This document shows positions 17,268-25,419 of a DNA stretch of 64,000 bases, piece after piece. The translations under genes were made by a program, and so were the position numbers. The stretch is from Streptomyces sp. ISL-1. Its GTDB lineage: Bacteria; Actinomycetota; Actinomycetes; Streptomycetales; Streptomycetaceae. Under the pieces are notes generated by a model that made no database searches, was not told the DNA's origin, and saw nothing but the letters and a program-made list of their open reading frames with translations. Location: positions 1-64,000 of the forward strand of contig NZ_JAGGOI010000027.1 in NCBI RefSeq assembly GCF_018614585.1. The letters run 5' to 3'. Each line of letters starts with the position of its first letter. Positions within the stretch are counted from its first letter, which is position 1.

Positions 17268-17636
17268 ATGCTGAGAATCGGGTCCGTTGTGCTGGGCGTC
17301 TCGGATGTGCCGCGCGCGGCCGCGTTCTGGATGGAGGCCCTGGGGTACGTCCCGCGCGAGGAGATGGAGAACGACTGGGTGGTGCTGGTGCCGGCGGAAG
17401 GGGCCGGCGTCCAGCTGTCGCTGGGCTTCAGCGCGACGCCGGTCAAGGAGCATCCGCGGATTCATCTGGACCTGTACGCCGGGGACTCGGCCGACCAGAC
17501 CGCCGAAGTAGAGCGGCTGGTATCCCTGGGCGCCCGGCGCGTCGACTGGGACCTTTATCCGGACGACGCCGACTTCGTCGTACTCGCGGATCCCGACGGC
17601 AATCGCTTCTGTGTCATCGACACGAGTCACGGCTGA
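17268..17636 (+). CDS. VOC (glyoxalase/bleomycin-resistance) family protein
   Basis: 122 residues containing the two beta-alpha-beta-beta-beta units of the vicinal oxygen chelate fold: IGSVVLGVSDVPRAAAFWMEALGY at the start and DFVVLADPDGNRFCVID at the end, the usual family signature. It could be a dioxygenase, glyoxalase-like enzyme or ligand-sequestering protein; the sequence does not decide. It is convergent with the SulP gene across a strong terminator. Confidence 0.85.
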   Translation: MLRIGSVVLGVSDVPRAAAFWMEALGYVPREEMENDWVVLVPAEGAGVQLSLGFSATPVKEHPRIHLDLYAGDSADQTAEVERLVSLGARRVDWDLYPDDADFVVLADPDGNRFCVIDTSHG

Positions 17637-17641
17637 CGGAC

Positions 17642-17691
17642 CGGCCCGGCCCGTACGGCGCACCGGTCAGGGCGCAGTACGGGCCGGGCCG
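17642..17691. terminator. Strong bidirectional terminator
   Basis: CGGCCCGGCCCGTAC (17642-17656) pairs perfectly with GTACGGGCCGGGCCG (17677-17691) over a 20-nt loop. It lies between the VOC gene and the sulP gene. Confidence 0.8.
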
Positions 17692-17703
17692 TGCCCGGGT
17701 GGG

Positions 17704-19248
17704 TCAGACCGCGGGCATCAGGACACGGGTGGCTCCTTCCCCCTTGTTGTGGCGGTCGGCCCAGTTGGCGAGGGCCGTACTGCACGCGTGGTCGAGATGG
17801 CGCAGGTCGAGCAGGTCGAGCTCGATGTGCCGGTCCTTGGGCAGTGCCTCGAGGCTGTCCAGGATCCGGGGCAGGCGGAGGAAGGTCGCGTTGCCCGAGA
17901 CGACCACACGCAGGGGGCCGCTGCGGTCGGCGCCTTCGTCCACCTGCACCTGGACGTGCGAGGTCTCCCAGGCGGCCTTGGCGACGGCGAGCAGCAACCC
18001 GGCCAGTACGCCCTCGAACATGTTGGTCGCGACAATGGCGACCGCGGTCGCCACCAGGATCAGCGCCTCCCCGCGGTGCTCGCGCCACAGCGGCCCGAGT
18101 TCCTTCAGCGGGATGAGCTTCCAGCCGGAGAAGACCAGGATGCCGGCGAGCGAGGCGACCGGGATGAGGCCGAGCGCGGCCGGTACGAGCGCCGCGAACA
18201 GCAGCAGCCATACGCCGTGCAGCACCCGTGACGCCTTGGTGCGTGCACCCGCTTGGACATTGGCCGCGCTGCGCACGATGACCGCGGTCATCGGCAGCGC
18301 CCCGAGGGCTCCGCTCAAGGCGTTGCCCGCGCCCTGCGCCATCAGTTCCTTGTCGTAGTCGGTGCCGGGTCCGCTGTGCAGCCGGTCGACTGCCGCTGCG
18401 CTGAACAGGCTCTCCGCCGAAGCGATGAGCGTGATGGCGACGACCGTGCCCATCGCCCCGACCAATCCGGCATCCGTGATCCTGCCGAGGTCGTCGGCGG
18501 ACGGTGGCCGGATCGCGCCCAGCAGCCCCTGCACCTCGACCCGTTTCACGGGCAGTGCGAACAGCGCCACCGCGGAAGTGGTCAGTGCCACGGCGGCGAG
18601 CGGTGCGGGGACCACTCGGACCTTGGGCGGCAGATGCTTCCACAGGGCCATCAGTACGACGGTGACCGCGCCGAGAACGAAGGCGGTCAGTGCCTCCGGC
18701 GAGCGGGCCGTGCGGATGAGGAGCTCGGGCAGGCCCATGAGGTTGGCGGGGCCCGAGCCGGGCGCCTTCGCGTCGGCCATGGCGTAGAGCTGACCGGCGA
18801 TCAGCACGAGGCCGATCCCGGCCAGCATCCCCTCCACCACAGCGATGGAGATGGCCCGGAACCAGCGGCCCAGCCGCAGCGCGCCCATGGCCAGCTGGAG
18901 CAAGCCCGCCGTGAGGACGAAGACGCCCAGGGCCCCGAGTCCGAATTCGTTGACGGCTTCGAGGACGAGGACGGTCAGCCCCGCGGCGGGTCCGCTGACC
19001 TGGAGGCTGCTCCCGGGGAGCAGTCCGGTGACGAGCCCGCCGACGATGCCGGTGACCAGGCCGAGTTCCGCCGGGACGCCCGAGGCGACGGCCACGCCCA
19101 CGCACAGTGGCAGGGCGACGAGGAATACGACGACGGAAGCGGTGAAATCGGCTCGCAGCGTGGAGGCGGAGGGTCGCTCCGCGCGCTGCGGCGCCGCCCG
19201 CCGGTGGCGTCCGCGGTTCCCGCGTTCGCGGGTGTCGGCGGCGCTCAC
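17704..19248 (-). CDS. SulP-family anion (probably bicarbonate) transporter with STAS domain
   Basis: 514 residues from the GTG at 19248, which overlaps the carbonic anhydrase stop (GTGA); the longer open frame upstream is unsupported. About 11-12 hydrophobic helices start at ADFTASVVVFLVALPLCVGV, including the conserved GSSLQVSGPAAGLTVLV loop. A C-terminal STAS domain covers residues about 425-510. Coupling to a beta-carbonic anhydrase gene suggests it moves bicarbonate rather than sulfate. That specificity is inferred from context. Confidence 0.88.
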   Translation of the reverse strand: MSAADTRERGNRGRHRRAAPQRAERPSASTLRADFTASVVVFLVALPLCVGVAVASGVPAELGLVTGIVGGLVTGLLPGSSLQVSGPAAGLTVLVLEAVNEFGLGALGVFVLTAGLLQLAMGALRLGRWFRAISIAVVEGMLAGIGLVLIAGQLYAMADAKAPGSGPANLMGLPELLIRTARSPEALTAFVLGAVTVVLMALWKHLPPKVRVVPAPLAAVALTTSAVALFALPVKRVEVQGLLGAIRPPSADDLGRITDAGLVGAMGTVVAITLIASAESLFSAAAVDRLHSGPGTDYDKELMAQGAGNALSGALGALPMTAVIVRSAANVQAGARTKASRVLHGVWLLLFAALVPAALGLIPVASLAGILVFSGWKLIPLKELGPLWREHRGEALILVATAVAIVATNMFEGVLAGLLLAVAKAAWETSHVQVQVDEGADRSGPLRVVVSGNATFLRLPRILDSLEALPKDRHIELDLLDLRHLDHACSTALANWADRHNKGEGATRVLMPAV

Positions 19249-19838
19249 AGCGGAAGGAACGCGTCGTCGTGCGGCCGGTGGACGAGCACGGAGCCGGTGT
19301 CTATCTCGTAGAACCAGCCGTGCAGGCTCAGCCGTCCTTCCGCGGCCCGGCGTGCGACGCACGGGTAGTCGCGCAACTGCCGGAGCTGGCACATCACATG
19401 GTGCTGGACGGCCTCCGCGATGGCAGGGGACGAGGGGTCGGTGAAGACGGGCGGGGGTGACGCGCTCTCCAGCCAGCCGCGGACCGCGGGGACGGCGGAA
19501 AGGTCTTCGCGGCGCACCATCGCGCCGACGGCACCGCAGTGGGAGTGGCCGCAGACGACGATGTCGGCGACACCGAGCACCTCGACGGCGTATTCGATGG
19601 TGGCCGCCTCGCTCGAGTGCCGGTCGGGGTCGTGCGCGGGGATGATGCTGCCCGCCGTGCGGAGTTCGAAGAGCTCGCCGGGGCGGGCTCCGGTGATCAG
19701 CGAGGGGATCACACGCGAGTCGGAGCAGGTGATGAACAGCGCTTGCGGGGACTGACCGTCCGCGAGGCGGCCGAACTCGTCGGCGCGGGCGGCGGCCCGG
19801 TCCCGGAAGGCGCGGGCATTCTTCATGAGCATGTGCAT
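19245..19838 (-). CDS. Beta-class carbonic anhydrase
   Basis: 197 residues from the ATG at 19838 (GGAGG 9 nt upstream); in-frame starts at 19886 and 19898 would lengthen it. Zinc ligands Cys38, His98 and Cys101 sit in the motifs CSDSR and GHSHCGA, with the Asp40/Arg42 dyad. Interconverts CO2 and bicarbonate in the cytosol. Translationally coupled to the SulP transporter downstream, so the pair likely concentrates or exports inorganic carbon. Confidence 0.92.
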   Translation of the reverse strand: MHMLMKNARAFRDRAAARADEFGRLADGQSPQALFITCSDSRVIPSLITGARPGELFELRTAGSIIPAHDPDRHSSEAATIEYAVEVLGVADIVVCGHSHCGAVGAMVRREDLSAVPAVRGWLESASPPPVFTDPSSPAIAEAVQHHVMCQLRQLRDYPCVARRAAEGRLSLHGWFYEIDTGSVLVHRPHDDAFLPL

Positions 19839-19938
19839 GGGGGTGTTCCTCCAGCGCGCCCAGGGCGCGCGGTGGTGAGTCGTCATGTCGGATCGCATGT
19901 GCTGGGTGGGGGAAGCCGTGCGGGAGCCGACGAATCGA

Positions 19939-20421
19939 TCAGAGGCGGAACACCTGCAGAACGGCGGGGCGTGCTGCAGGGCGCTGTCCGGGTGGGCCAG
20001 GGTTGTGGCCGGTGCACCTGGGGTTGGTGCAGCACCCGGAGTGCGGCGGGGCGGCCCTCACTGGTCGGACGGAGGAGGAACGATCGCCTGTGGGCGGGGC
20101 GTGGGCGGTCAGCGGGCCGTTGGGCCGGCCGCCGTTGCGGGAGGGCGGCTTGTCCAGGGGATCGGGATCCGGATCAGGATCGTCCGCGGACGGGTCGGCG
20201 GGTGAGCCGGGCACGCCGGGGTCGTTGGGTGAGTTGGCCTCACCAGTGGGGTCCGCTTCGTCGGGCAGCTCGGGTAGGGAGTCGGCCTCCCGGGAGGTCC
20301 CTCCGGCGTCCAATTCCACTCCCCCGGCGGCGGATACGGCCGCCTGGGAGAGCAGGAGGACCGCGAGCATCAGGGTGCACAGTGCGGCGAGTGTGTCCGC
20401 TGCTGCGATACGCCGTTTCAT
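19939..20421 (-). CDS. Secreted acidic Pro/Asp-rich protein
   Basis: 160 residues; ATG with GGGAGGG immediately upstream. N-terminal signal peptide or single membrane anchor (residues 12-32, LCTLMLAVLLLSQAAVSA). The rest is disordered: acidic Asp-Pro repeats (DPDPDPDP) followed by a Pro/Arg-rich tail with two cysteines near residues 130-136. No family recognised. Probably an exported low-complexity protein. Confidence 0.6.
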   Translation of the reverse strand: MKRRIAAADTLAALCTLMLAVLLLSQAAVSAAGGVELDAGGTSREADSLPELPDEADPTGEANSPNDPGVPGSPADPSADDPDPDPDPLDKPPSRNGGRPNGPLTAHAPPTGDRSSSVRPVRAAPPHSGCCTNPRCTGHNPGPPGQRPAARPAVLQVFRL

Positions 20422-21621
20422 TTCCCTCCCCGACTTCGGTCCTCAGGAATTGGTCCAACCGGTCAGTAACTCCAGCCTCTTCAGTCACTGTGACACCACG
20501 ACGGCGCAAAAGTCAGCGATTCGTTAAACATTCGTGAGCGTCACACCACTTGACAGCGGGCGTTTGGCGGCGCTACCGCGGGTCACCCCAGTTGAGGCGC
20601 TGATTGCGCCCCGGCACCGCGGTAGGGGACGAGCGGCGACCGTCCGCGCCCATACCGCCGGCGGCCTCTACGGGAAGCCGATGGGGGCGAGTTGCGGGGT
20701 ACCGGTCAGCCGAACGCGGGCCGTAAGGAGCACGCAGTCTCGGCGCTCATACGCCAGGGGTGCGCGTCGCAGCGGCGGATGACACGGTTTGGGGCGGCGC
20801 CCACGTTGGTCGGCGTTAGGGGCGGTGCGGCCGCTCGCGGCAAGCCTGCCCGAGAGGGCGGCGCCCAGGTTGGTCTGCGTCAGGGGCGGTGCGGACCAGC
20901 GGTTGTGTACTGCCCGCATCGGCTGCCGTTTCCACCACACAGGTAACGGCCCGTCGGCCGCAGGTGCGGGCGGTGCCGCGGTGCGGGTGGTCCCGGCCGT
21001 GCGGGTGGTGCGGGATGCGCAGTGAGCGCGATGCCGGCCATACCCGCGGTGCCGGCAACGCGGGCAGCGTCGCCACTGCGGGCCTTGCCCGGCAGTGCGA
21101 GCGCTACAGGCGATGCGGGAAGAGCAGGCAGCGCGGGACGCGGCGGCCGTGGCCGCCGCTGGTGCGACCAGTGCCGCAGTACAAGCAGCGCAGGCGACGT
21201 CCCCAATTGCGGGCCGTGGCCGGCAGGTTGGGCAATGCGGTCAGTGCAGGCAGCGCGGGAAGCATCAGCCGTGCGGGGGCGTCGGCGGCGCCCGGCGGCA
21301 ATGGCCTCGCGAAGAGCGCCACCCGTGACCGCCGGTGCGCGAAGCACCCTCGGCCAAGACGCGCGAGAAGCAACGGCCGTGACCGCCGGTGCGACCAGTG
21401 CCTTCGGCCGGGCCTCGCGGGAAGTGCCGACCGGGAATGCCGTAACCGTCGGCGCGGGCAGCGCCGCCCACGCCGACGCGGCGTCGCCCCACGTCACGAA
21501 CCCCGCACCGCATCAGCCGCCGGGACAGGCCCCCACCGCCGGGTCAGCCACGCAGTGGCCCGGCCCGGGGGCGGGGGAGGCCCCGGGCCGGGGGTTCAGG
21601 CGCAGGGCCGGCGTCCTGCGG
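20422..21621. other. 1.2-kb gene-free, repeat-rich region
   Basis: Open frames exist on both strands, but all are Ala/Arg/Pro low-complexity, mutually overlapping and without good starts. The DNA contains degenerate short repeats (CCGGTGCG, GTGCGACCAGTGC, GTGACCGCCGGTGCG) and one clear 38-bp direct repeat. I see no RNA gene or regulatory element that explains its length. Confidence 0.5.
20793..20894. repeat. Imperfect 38-bp direct repeat, 64-bp period
   Basis: 20793-20830 and 20857-20894 both read GGCGGCGCCCA-GTTGGTC-GCGT-AGGGGCGGTGCGG with four mismatches. Confidence 0.65.
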
Positions 21622-22035
21622 TCAGTGGGCGCTCTCCGCGTCCACGCGGGCCTGGGCGTCGATGTGCGCCTTGGCGTCCTTCCAGGTGATCGGCAGCTCC
21701 TCCACCGGCACCTCCCAGAACGTGAAGGTCGAGCCGCGCATCGTGGATCGCAGGCCCGTCATGATGCTCTTGTGGGGCTCGGCCTTCGCATAGGTGTAGA
21801 GCGCATCCCTGTCCTCCCAGGCGGACAGGGTGAAGAAGACACCCTTCGTCAGCTGGGCTTCGAGGGACGCCCCCAGCGCGCCCGGCGCTTTGCGCACCTG
21901 ACCCCAGGCGGAGAGCGCCTTCAGGAAGAAGCCCGGCACGTACTTCATGGACTTCACCTCAAGGCGGGAGGCCATGACAAGGGCACGGGTGTTGGGCTGA
22001 GCCGGGTTCGGCTTCGTCCAGGGAAGAGTCGGCAC
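21622..22035 (-). CDS. DUF3291/antibiotic-biosynthesis-monooxygenase-like protein
   Basis: 137 residues; GTG at 22035 with GGAGG upstream. The body reads as a ferredoxin-like dimeric alpha/beta-barrel: FFTLSAWEDRDALYTYAKAEPHKSIM and then FWEVPVEELPITWKDAKAHI. These match small monooxygenase/DUF3291 proteins that use no cofactor or act on hydroxylated aromatics. The substrate is unknown. Divergent from a MerR regulator that probably controls it. Confidence 0.75.
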   Translation of the reverse strand: MPTLPWTKPNPAQPNTRALVMASRLEVKSMKYVPGFFLKALSAWGQVRKAPGALGASLEAQLTKGVFFTLSAWEDRDALYTYAKAEPHKSIMTGLRSTMRGSTFTFWEVPVEELPITWKDAKAHIDAQARVDAESAH

Positions 22036-22120
22036 GGTAGTCTCGCCTCCACAGTTGGTGAGTGGCAGTATCTATATTAGACAGTGCAGCTGCCCAATAG
22101 CCAGTGGGAAGCAGGACCGG
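22036..22120. promoter_or_regulatory. Divergent promoter with MerR-type dyad
   Basis: The 85-bp intergene contains TCTATATTAGA (22071-22081), an inverted repeat TCTA-TAT-TAGA, inside direct copies of CAGT. It is the only AT-rich patch nearby and probably overlaps the MerR operator and a -10 element. Confidence 0.4.
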
Positions 22121-22738
22121 ATGCGAATCTCTGAGTTGAGCCGCCGCAGTGGGGTGGCCACCGCGACGATCAAGTACTACTTGCGCGAAGGGCTGCTGCC
22201 GCCGGGCCGCGCCACCGCGGCGACCCAGGCGGAGTACGGGGAGTCGCATGTGCGGCGGCTCCGGCTGATCCGCGCCCTGATCGGCGTGCGGGGGCTGTCG
22301 GTCAGTGCAGCCAAGGATGTACTGGATGCCGTCTCCGAGTACGCGACCGACACGCATGAGCTCCTCGGCCTCGTTTTCGGTGTCTGGCCCGCCTCCGGGC
22401 CCGCCAAGGATGAGGACGCCGACGACTCCGAAGTGGGCGCGCTGCTGGCGCAGATGGGCTGGAAGGTTTCGGAGCACAATCCCGCCCGCGACGTCATCAC
22501 CCAGACACTCCAGACCCTGCGCTCGCTCGGCATGGACTACGACTGGCATTCCCTCGTTCCCTACGCGCAGCTCGCCGAGAAGACCGCCACCCTGGACCTG
22601 GACCAGCTCGAAGGTCCGGACGATCCGCTCGAAAAGGCCGAGCGCGCCGTATTGCTGACGTTTCTCCTGGAGCCGGCGCTGCTGGCCCTGCGCCGCCTCG
22701 CACAGGAAGCCGAGTCAACCGTTCGATACCGCAGTTGA
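22121..22738 (+). CDS. MerR-family transcriptional regulator
   Basis: 205 residues from the ATG at 22121. N-terminal winged HTH (MRISELSRRSGVATATIKYY, then LREGLLPPG) followed by the usual HVRRLRLIRALIGVRGLSV helix. The C-terminal effector region (residues ~80-205) is helical and unlike the metal or SoxR types: no clustered cysteines. Most likely senses a small organic molecule and regulates the divergent monooxygenase-like gene. Confidence 0.85.
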   Translation: MRISELSRRSGVATATIKYYLREGLLPPGRATAATQAEYGESHVRRLRLIRALIGVRGLSVSAAKDVLDAVSEYATDTHELLGLVFGVWPASGPAKDEDADDSEVGALLAQMGWKVSEHNPARDVITQTLQTLRSLGMDYDWHSLVPYAQLAEKTATLDLDQLEGPDDPLEKAERAVLLTFLLEPALLALRRLAQEAESTVRYRS

Positions 22739-22748
22739 CCTGAGTGGC

Positions 22749-22827
22749 CGGTACTCACCTTAGTCGCGGGTCCCGCGTCCTGAAATAGGACAGTGCGCCG
22801 CGGTCGGGGTGCGGAAGGTGAGTACCG
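22749..22827. repeat. 13-bp inverted repeat upstream of the SARP gene
   Basis: CGGTACTCACCTT (22749-22761) and AAGGTGAGTACCG (22815-22827) are exact reverse complements separated by 53 nt. An inner hairpin CGCGGG-T-CCCGCG lies at 22765-22777. The outer arms may be regulator sites; the inner hairpin may terminate the MerR transcript. Confidence 0.6.
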
Positions 22828-22919
22828 ATGACTCAGGATATTCGGCCACGCGAGTGGTCTGCTCGTGTGCGGAATGCTCCACGGTGAATGCCGTGGGCCG
22901 CGCACGGGGAGGCAAGAGC

Positions 22920-23984
22920 ATGCAGTTCCGGATTCTGGGCTCACCCGAGTTGTACGACGAGAAACGGCAGCGCCTCCTACCGCTGACCAGTCCCAAACAG
23001 CGGCTGCTGCTCGGCGCGCTGCTCGCCGGGGCGAATTCATCCGTGCCGAGGGAGTGGCTGGTCCGGGAACTCTGGGGCGCATTACCGCCGCGAAAGAAGG
23101 CCAACACTCTCAACGCCCACGTCTCCGGGCTGCGAAAGGCCCTGTCGGAGCTGGAGCCGGAGCGTACCCATACACCACGTCTCGTCGCGTGGGCATCCGG
23201 ATATATCCTTCATGCCCGCGCGACAGAGACCGACAGCGGGCAGTTCTGCCTGGCGGTGGCGCGAGCCCGGAAAATGGCGGGTGACGATCCGCAGGGTGCG
23301 TACGACACGCTTCGCGGAGCGCTCGGGCTGTGGCGCGGCGCCGCATTGGCGGGCGGCGCCCACGGTCCGGTCTCGGCGGCGCTGGTGACGCGGCTGGAGG
23401 AGGAGCGGCTCAAGGCCCTGGAGATCCTCTTCGACTGCGCCCTGCGCACCGGACGGCACCAAGCCATCATTCCGGAGCTCGACAAAGTGACGGCTGCCCA
23501 CCCCCTGCGGGAGCGCTTCCACGACCAGTTGATGCTGGCACTGTGCCGCTCCGGACGCGGAGCGGAGGCGATCGGCGTCTATACCCGGGCCCGGCAGCGA
23601 ATCGGCGCGGCCGGCGGCCGGACTCCGCTGCTGTCAGCCCGGCTGGAACAGATCAGCGTGGTGTCCCCCGCATTGTTCGCCGCGGGAACGGAGATCCCGG
23701 AGAGCTGGGCGCGCAGCGAAGCGACGGCGCCTTTGCCGACCGGGCGGGAAATCGACCGGCCGCCGTACGAAGCGGACCGGCCTCGGTACGAAATCGACGG
23801 GCCGCCGTACGAAGCGGACCGGCCTCGGTACGAAATCGACGGGCCGCCGTACGAAGTGGACCGGCCTCGGTACGAAGTGGACCGGCCTCGGTACGAAGAG
23901 GCGGAACAGGAGACGGCACGGTCGGTCGTCGGATATCTGGCCGAACTCCTCAGCGGGCAGGCTCTGCACACCGGTGGTGTGTGA
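22920..23984 (+). CDS. SARP-family activator with C-terminal heptapeptide repeat
   Basis: 354 residues; ATG with GGGGAGG upstream. Residues 1-95 form an OmpR-type winged helix (MQFRILGSPELYDEK, then PKQRLLLGALLAG). Residues 100-245 are a bacterial transcriptional activation domain. Residues about 279-327 are seven tandem heptads of form D-(R/G)-P-(P/R)-Y-E-x, unusual for a SARP. There is no NB-ARC domain. It sits at the left edge of the PUFA-type lipid cluster and converges with it across a terminator, so it is the best candidate for a cluster-situated activator. Confidence 0.88.
   Translation: MQFRILGSPELYDEKRQRLLPLTSPKQRLLLGALLAGANSSVPREWLVRELWGALPPRKKANTLNAHVSGLRKALSELEPERTHTPRLVAWASGYILHARATETDSGQFCLAVARARKMAGDDPQGAYDTLRGALGLWRGAALAGGAHGPVSAALVTRLEEERLKALEILFDCALRTGRHQAIIPELDKVTAAHPLRERFHDQLMLALCRSGRGAEAIGVYTRARQRIGAAGGRTPLLSARLEQISVVSPALFAAGTEIPESWARSEATAPLPTGREIDRPPYEADRPRYEIDGPPYEADRPRYEIDGPPYEVDRPRYEVDRPRYEEAEQETARSVVGYLAELLSGQALHTGGV
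23754..23900 (+). repeat. Seven 21-bp tandem repeats inside the SARP gene
   Basis: The unit begins GACCGGCC(G/T)C and ends TACGAA plus a variable codon. It encodes (D)(R/G)P(P/R)YE(A/I/V/E). Copies differ at only a few positions, so recent expansion is likely. Confidence 0.9.
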
Positions 23985-24015
23985 AGCCGAAGCCTGAAGC
24001 CGGACATGGCAAGCC

Positions 24016-24050
24016 GCCCCCGCGTACCGCCTTTCGCGGTACGCGGGGGC
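24016..24050. terminator. Strong bidirectional terminator
   Basis: GCCCCCGCGTACCGC pairs perfectly with GCGGTACGCGGGGGC over the loop CTTTC. It lies between the convergent SARP gene and the end of the lipid-synthase operon. Confidence 0.88.
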
Positions 24051-24067
24051 ATTTGTGTGCGCAGGGC

Positions 24068-25378
24068 TCAGTGATCAGTGGCCGTGATCAGAGTTTCGCG
24101 AATGAGCTGGGCAGCGGTCTCCATTCCGGAGGAATAGCCGGCCTCGTGAGAGCCGATCTGGTCCCAGCCGTGCCGCTTGGCGTGGAAGTACGAGCCGCAC
24201 AGCTTCACGCGGGTTCCCTGGTTGACGTTGTAAATGTCCTTCTGCATATCGCGGACGTCGTTGTCGATGATCGGGTGGGTGTACGGGAATTCCGCGATCA
24301 CCGTCTCCGGGCTCACCTCGCCCGGGTAGTCCAGCGTGACGAAGTAGTCCTTCTCCGCCGTGAAACCGTGGAGCTTGTTCATGTAGTAGGCGACATACGT
24401 GCGCGGCTCCCCGTCGACCGCGACCTTTCCGTAGTTCCATGCCTCCCAGCGACTCCGGTCGGCGGGTACCACCGAGGGGTCGGTGTGCAAAATGACCCGG
24501 GAGGAGTTGTAGCGGACCTTGGAGAGCACGGCGCTCTGCCGCTCGGTCGGATTGTCGAGCATCGCGAGCGCCTCGTCCGCGTGGGCGCCCACCACCACGT
24601 AGTCGAATGTCTCGCTGCCCTTGGCGGTGGTCACCGTGACCCCGTCGTCGTCCTGGTGAAGACGGGTGACCGGCTCGCCCGTACGGACTTCCGGTCCGAT
24701 GGCGGCGATCGCCTTACGGACGTAGGAAATCGAACCGCCGCCGACGGTACGCCAGTCCACCTGGCGGCCGCCCAGGCCACCCTCGTCGTGGCCCATGAAG
24801 AAGGCGATCGCCGTGCTGGCGGGCATCTGCCAGATGAGCTCGGCGGGGATCGACCAGACAGCCGAGCAGAGCAGGATCACATACGAGTGACGGAATGCCT
24901 GGCTGTATCCGCCCCGGTCGAGATATTCACCGAGCGGAATGTCGGCCCGCTTACGGACGAAGTCCCTGCGGCCCTCGGTGTGGAAGCGCCTGGCCTCGCG
25001 CCAGATGGTCAGGAACTCCGTGGAGTAGCGCGCCGCGACCTCCTCCTCCTTGAGGTCGAACTCCTTGGTCCCGTACTCCAGTCCGGTGTCGAGGTCGAAG
25101 AAGTTGAACGCCCCGCGGTGCTCGACGGCCTCGACTCCCAGCTCGTCGAAGAATTCGCAGAGGTTGGTGTAGGCGGGACGGTTGAAGACGACGAACGCGG
25201 TGTCGATGCCGAGGAGTTTGCCGTCCTCCTCGACCTCCACGGTGTTGGCGTGACCGCCGAGGCGGTCCTCCCGCTCGAAGATGGTGATGCGGGCGCGATC
25301 ACGCAGGTGATAGGCGGCCGAGAGGCCGGCGACACCGGCACCGACGATGGCGACCCGAGGGGTGGTGGGCTGCGGCAT
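24068..25378 (-). CDS. FAD/NAD(P)-binding oxidoreductase (COG2907-like amine-oxidase fold)
   Basis: 436 residues from the ATG at 25378 (AAGGA 7 nt upstream); an ATG at 25393 is possible. N-terminal Rossmann motif VAIVGAGVAGLSAAYHL with the acidic end IFEREDRLGGHANTV, typical of flavin amine-oxidase/desaturase-fold proteins. The later motifs WRTVGGGSISYVRKA and YVVVGAHADEALAML, and a C-terminal CGSYFHAKRHGWDQIGSHEAG, match the COG2907 group. Those proteins are often found beside cyclopropane-fatty-acid or lipid genes. Last gene of the PUFA-type operon. It probably oxidises or desaturates the lipid product, an inference from context. Confidence 0.82.
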   Translation of the reverse strand: MPQPTTPRVAIVGAGVAGLSAAYHLRDRARITIFEREDRLGGHANTVEVEEDGKLLGIDTAFVVFNRPAYTNLCEFFDELGVEAVEHRGAFNFFDLDTGLEYGTKEFDLKEEEVAARYSTEFLTIWREARRFHTEGRRDFVRKRADIPLGEYLDRGGYSQAFRHSYVILLCSAVWSIPAELIWQMPASTAIAFFMGHDEGGLGGRQVDWRTVGGGSISYVRKAIAAIGPEVRTGEPVTRLHQDDDGVTVTTAKGSETFDYVVVGAHADEALAMLDNPTERQSAVLSKVRYNSSRVILHTDPSVVPADRSRWEAWNYGKVAVDGEPRTYVAYYMNKLHGFTAEKDYFVTLDYPGEVSPETVIAEFPYTHPIIDNDVRDMQKDIYNVNQGTRVKLCGSYFHAKRHGWDQIGSHEAGYSSGMETAAQLIRETLITATDH

Positions 25379-25419
25379 GGGCGTGTCCTTCATGGTCGGT
25401 CTCGTACGCACGATCGGTC

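Noticed and set aside
20880..21497. Ala/Arg-rich frames in the repeat region that look like a secreted protein
   Set aside because: They occur on both strands, lack ribosome sites and merely translate degenerate repeats.
23754..23900. Possible CRISPR-like array (21-bp repeats)
   Set aside because: No spacers: the units are contiguous, in frame within the SARP gene and encode a peptide repeat.
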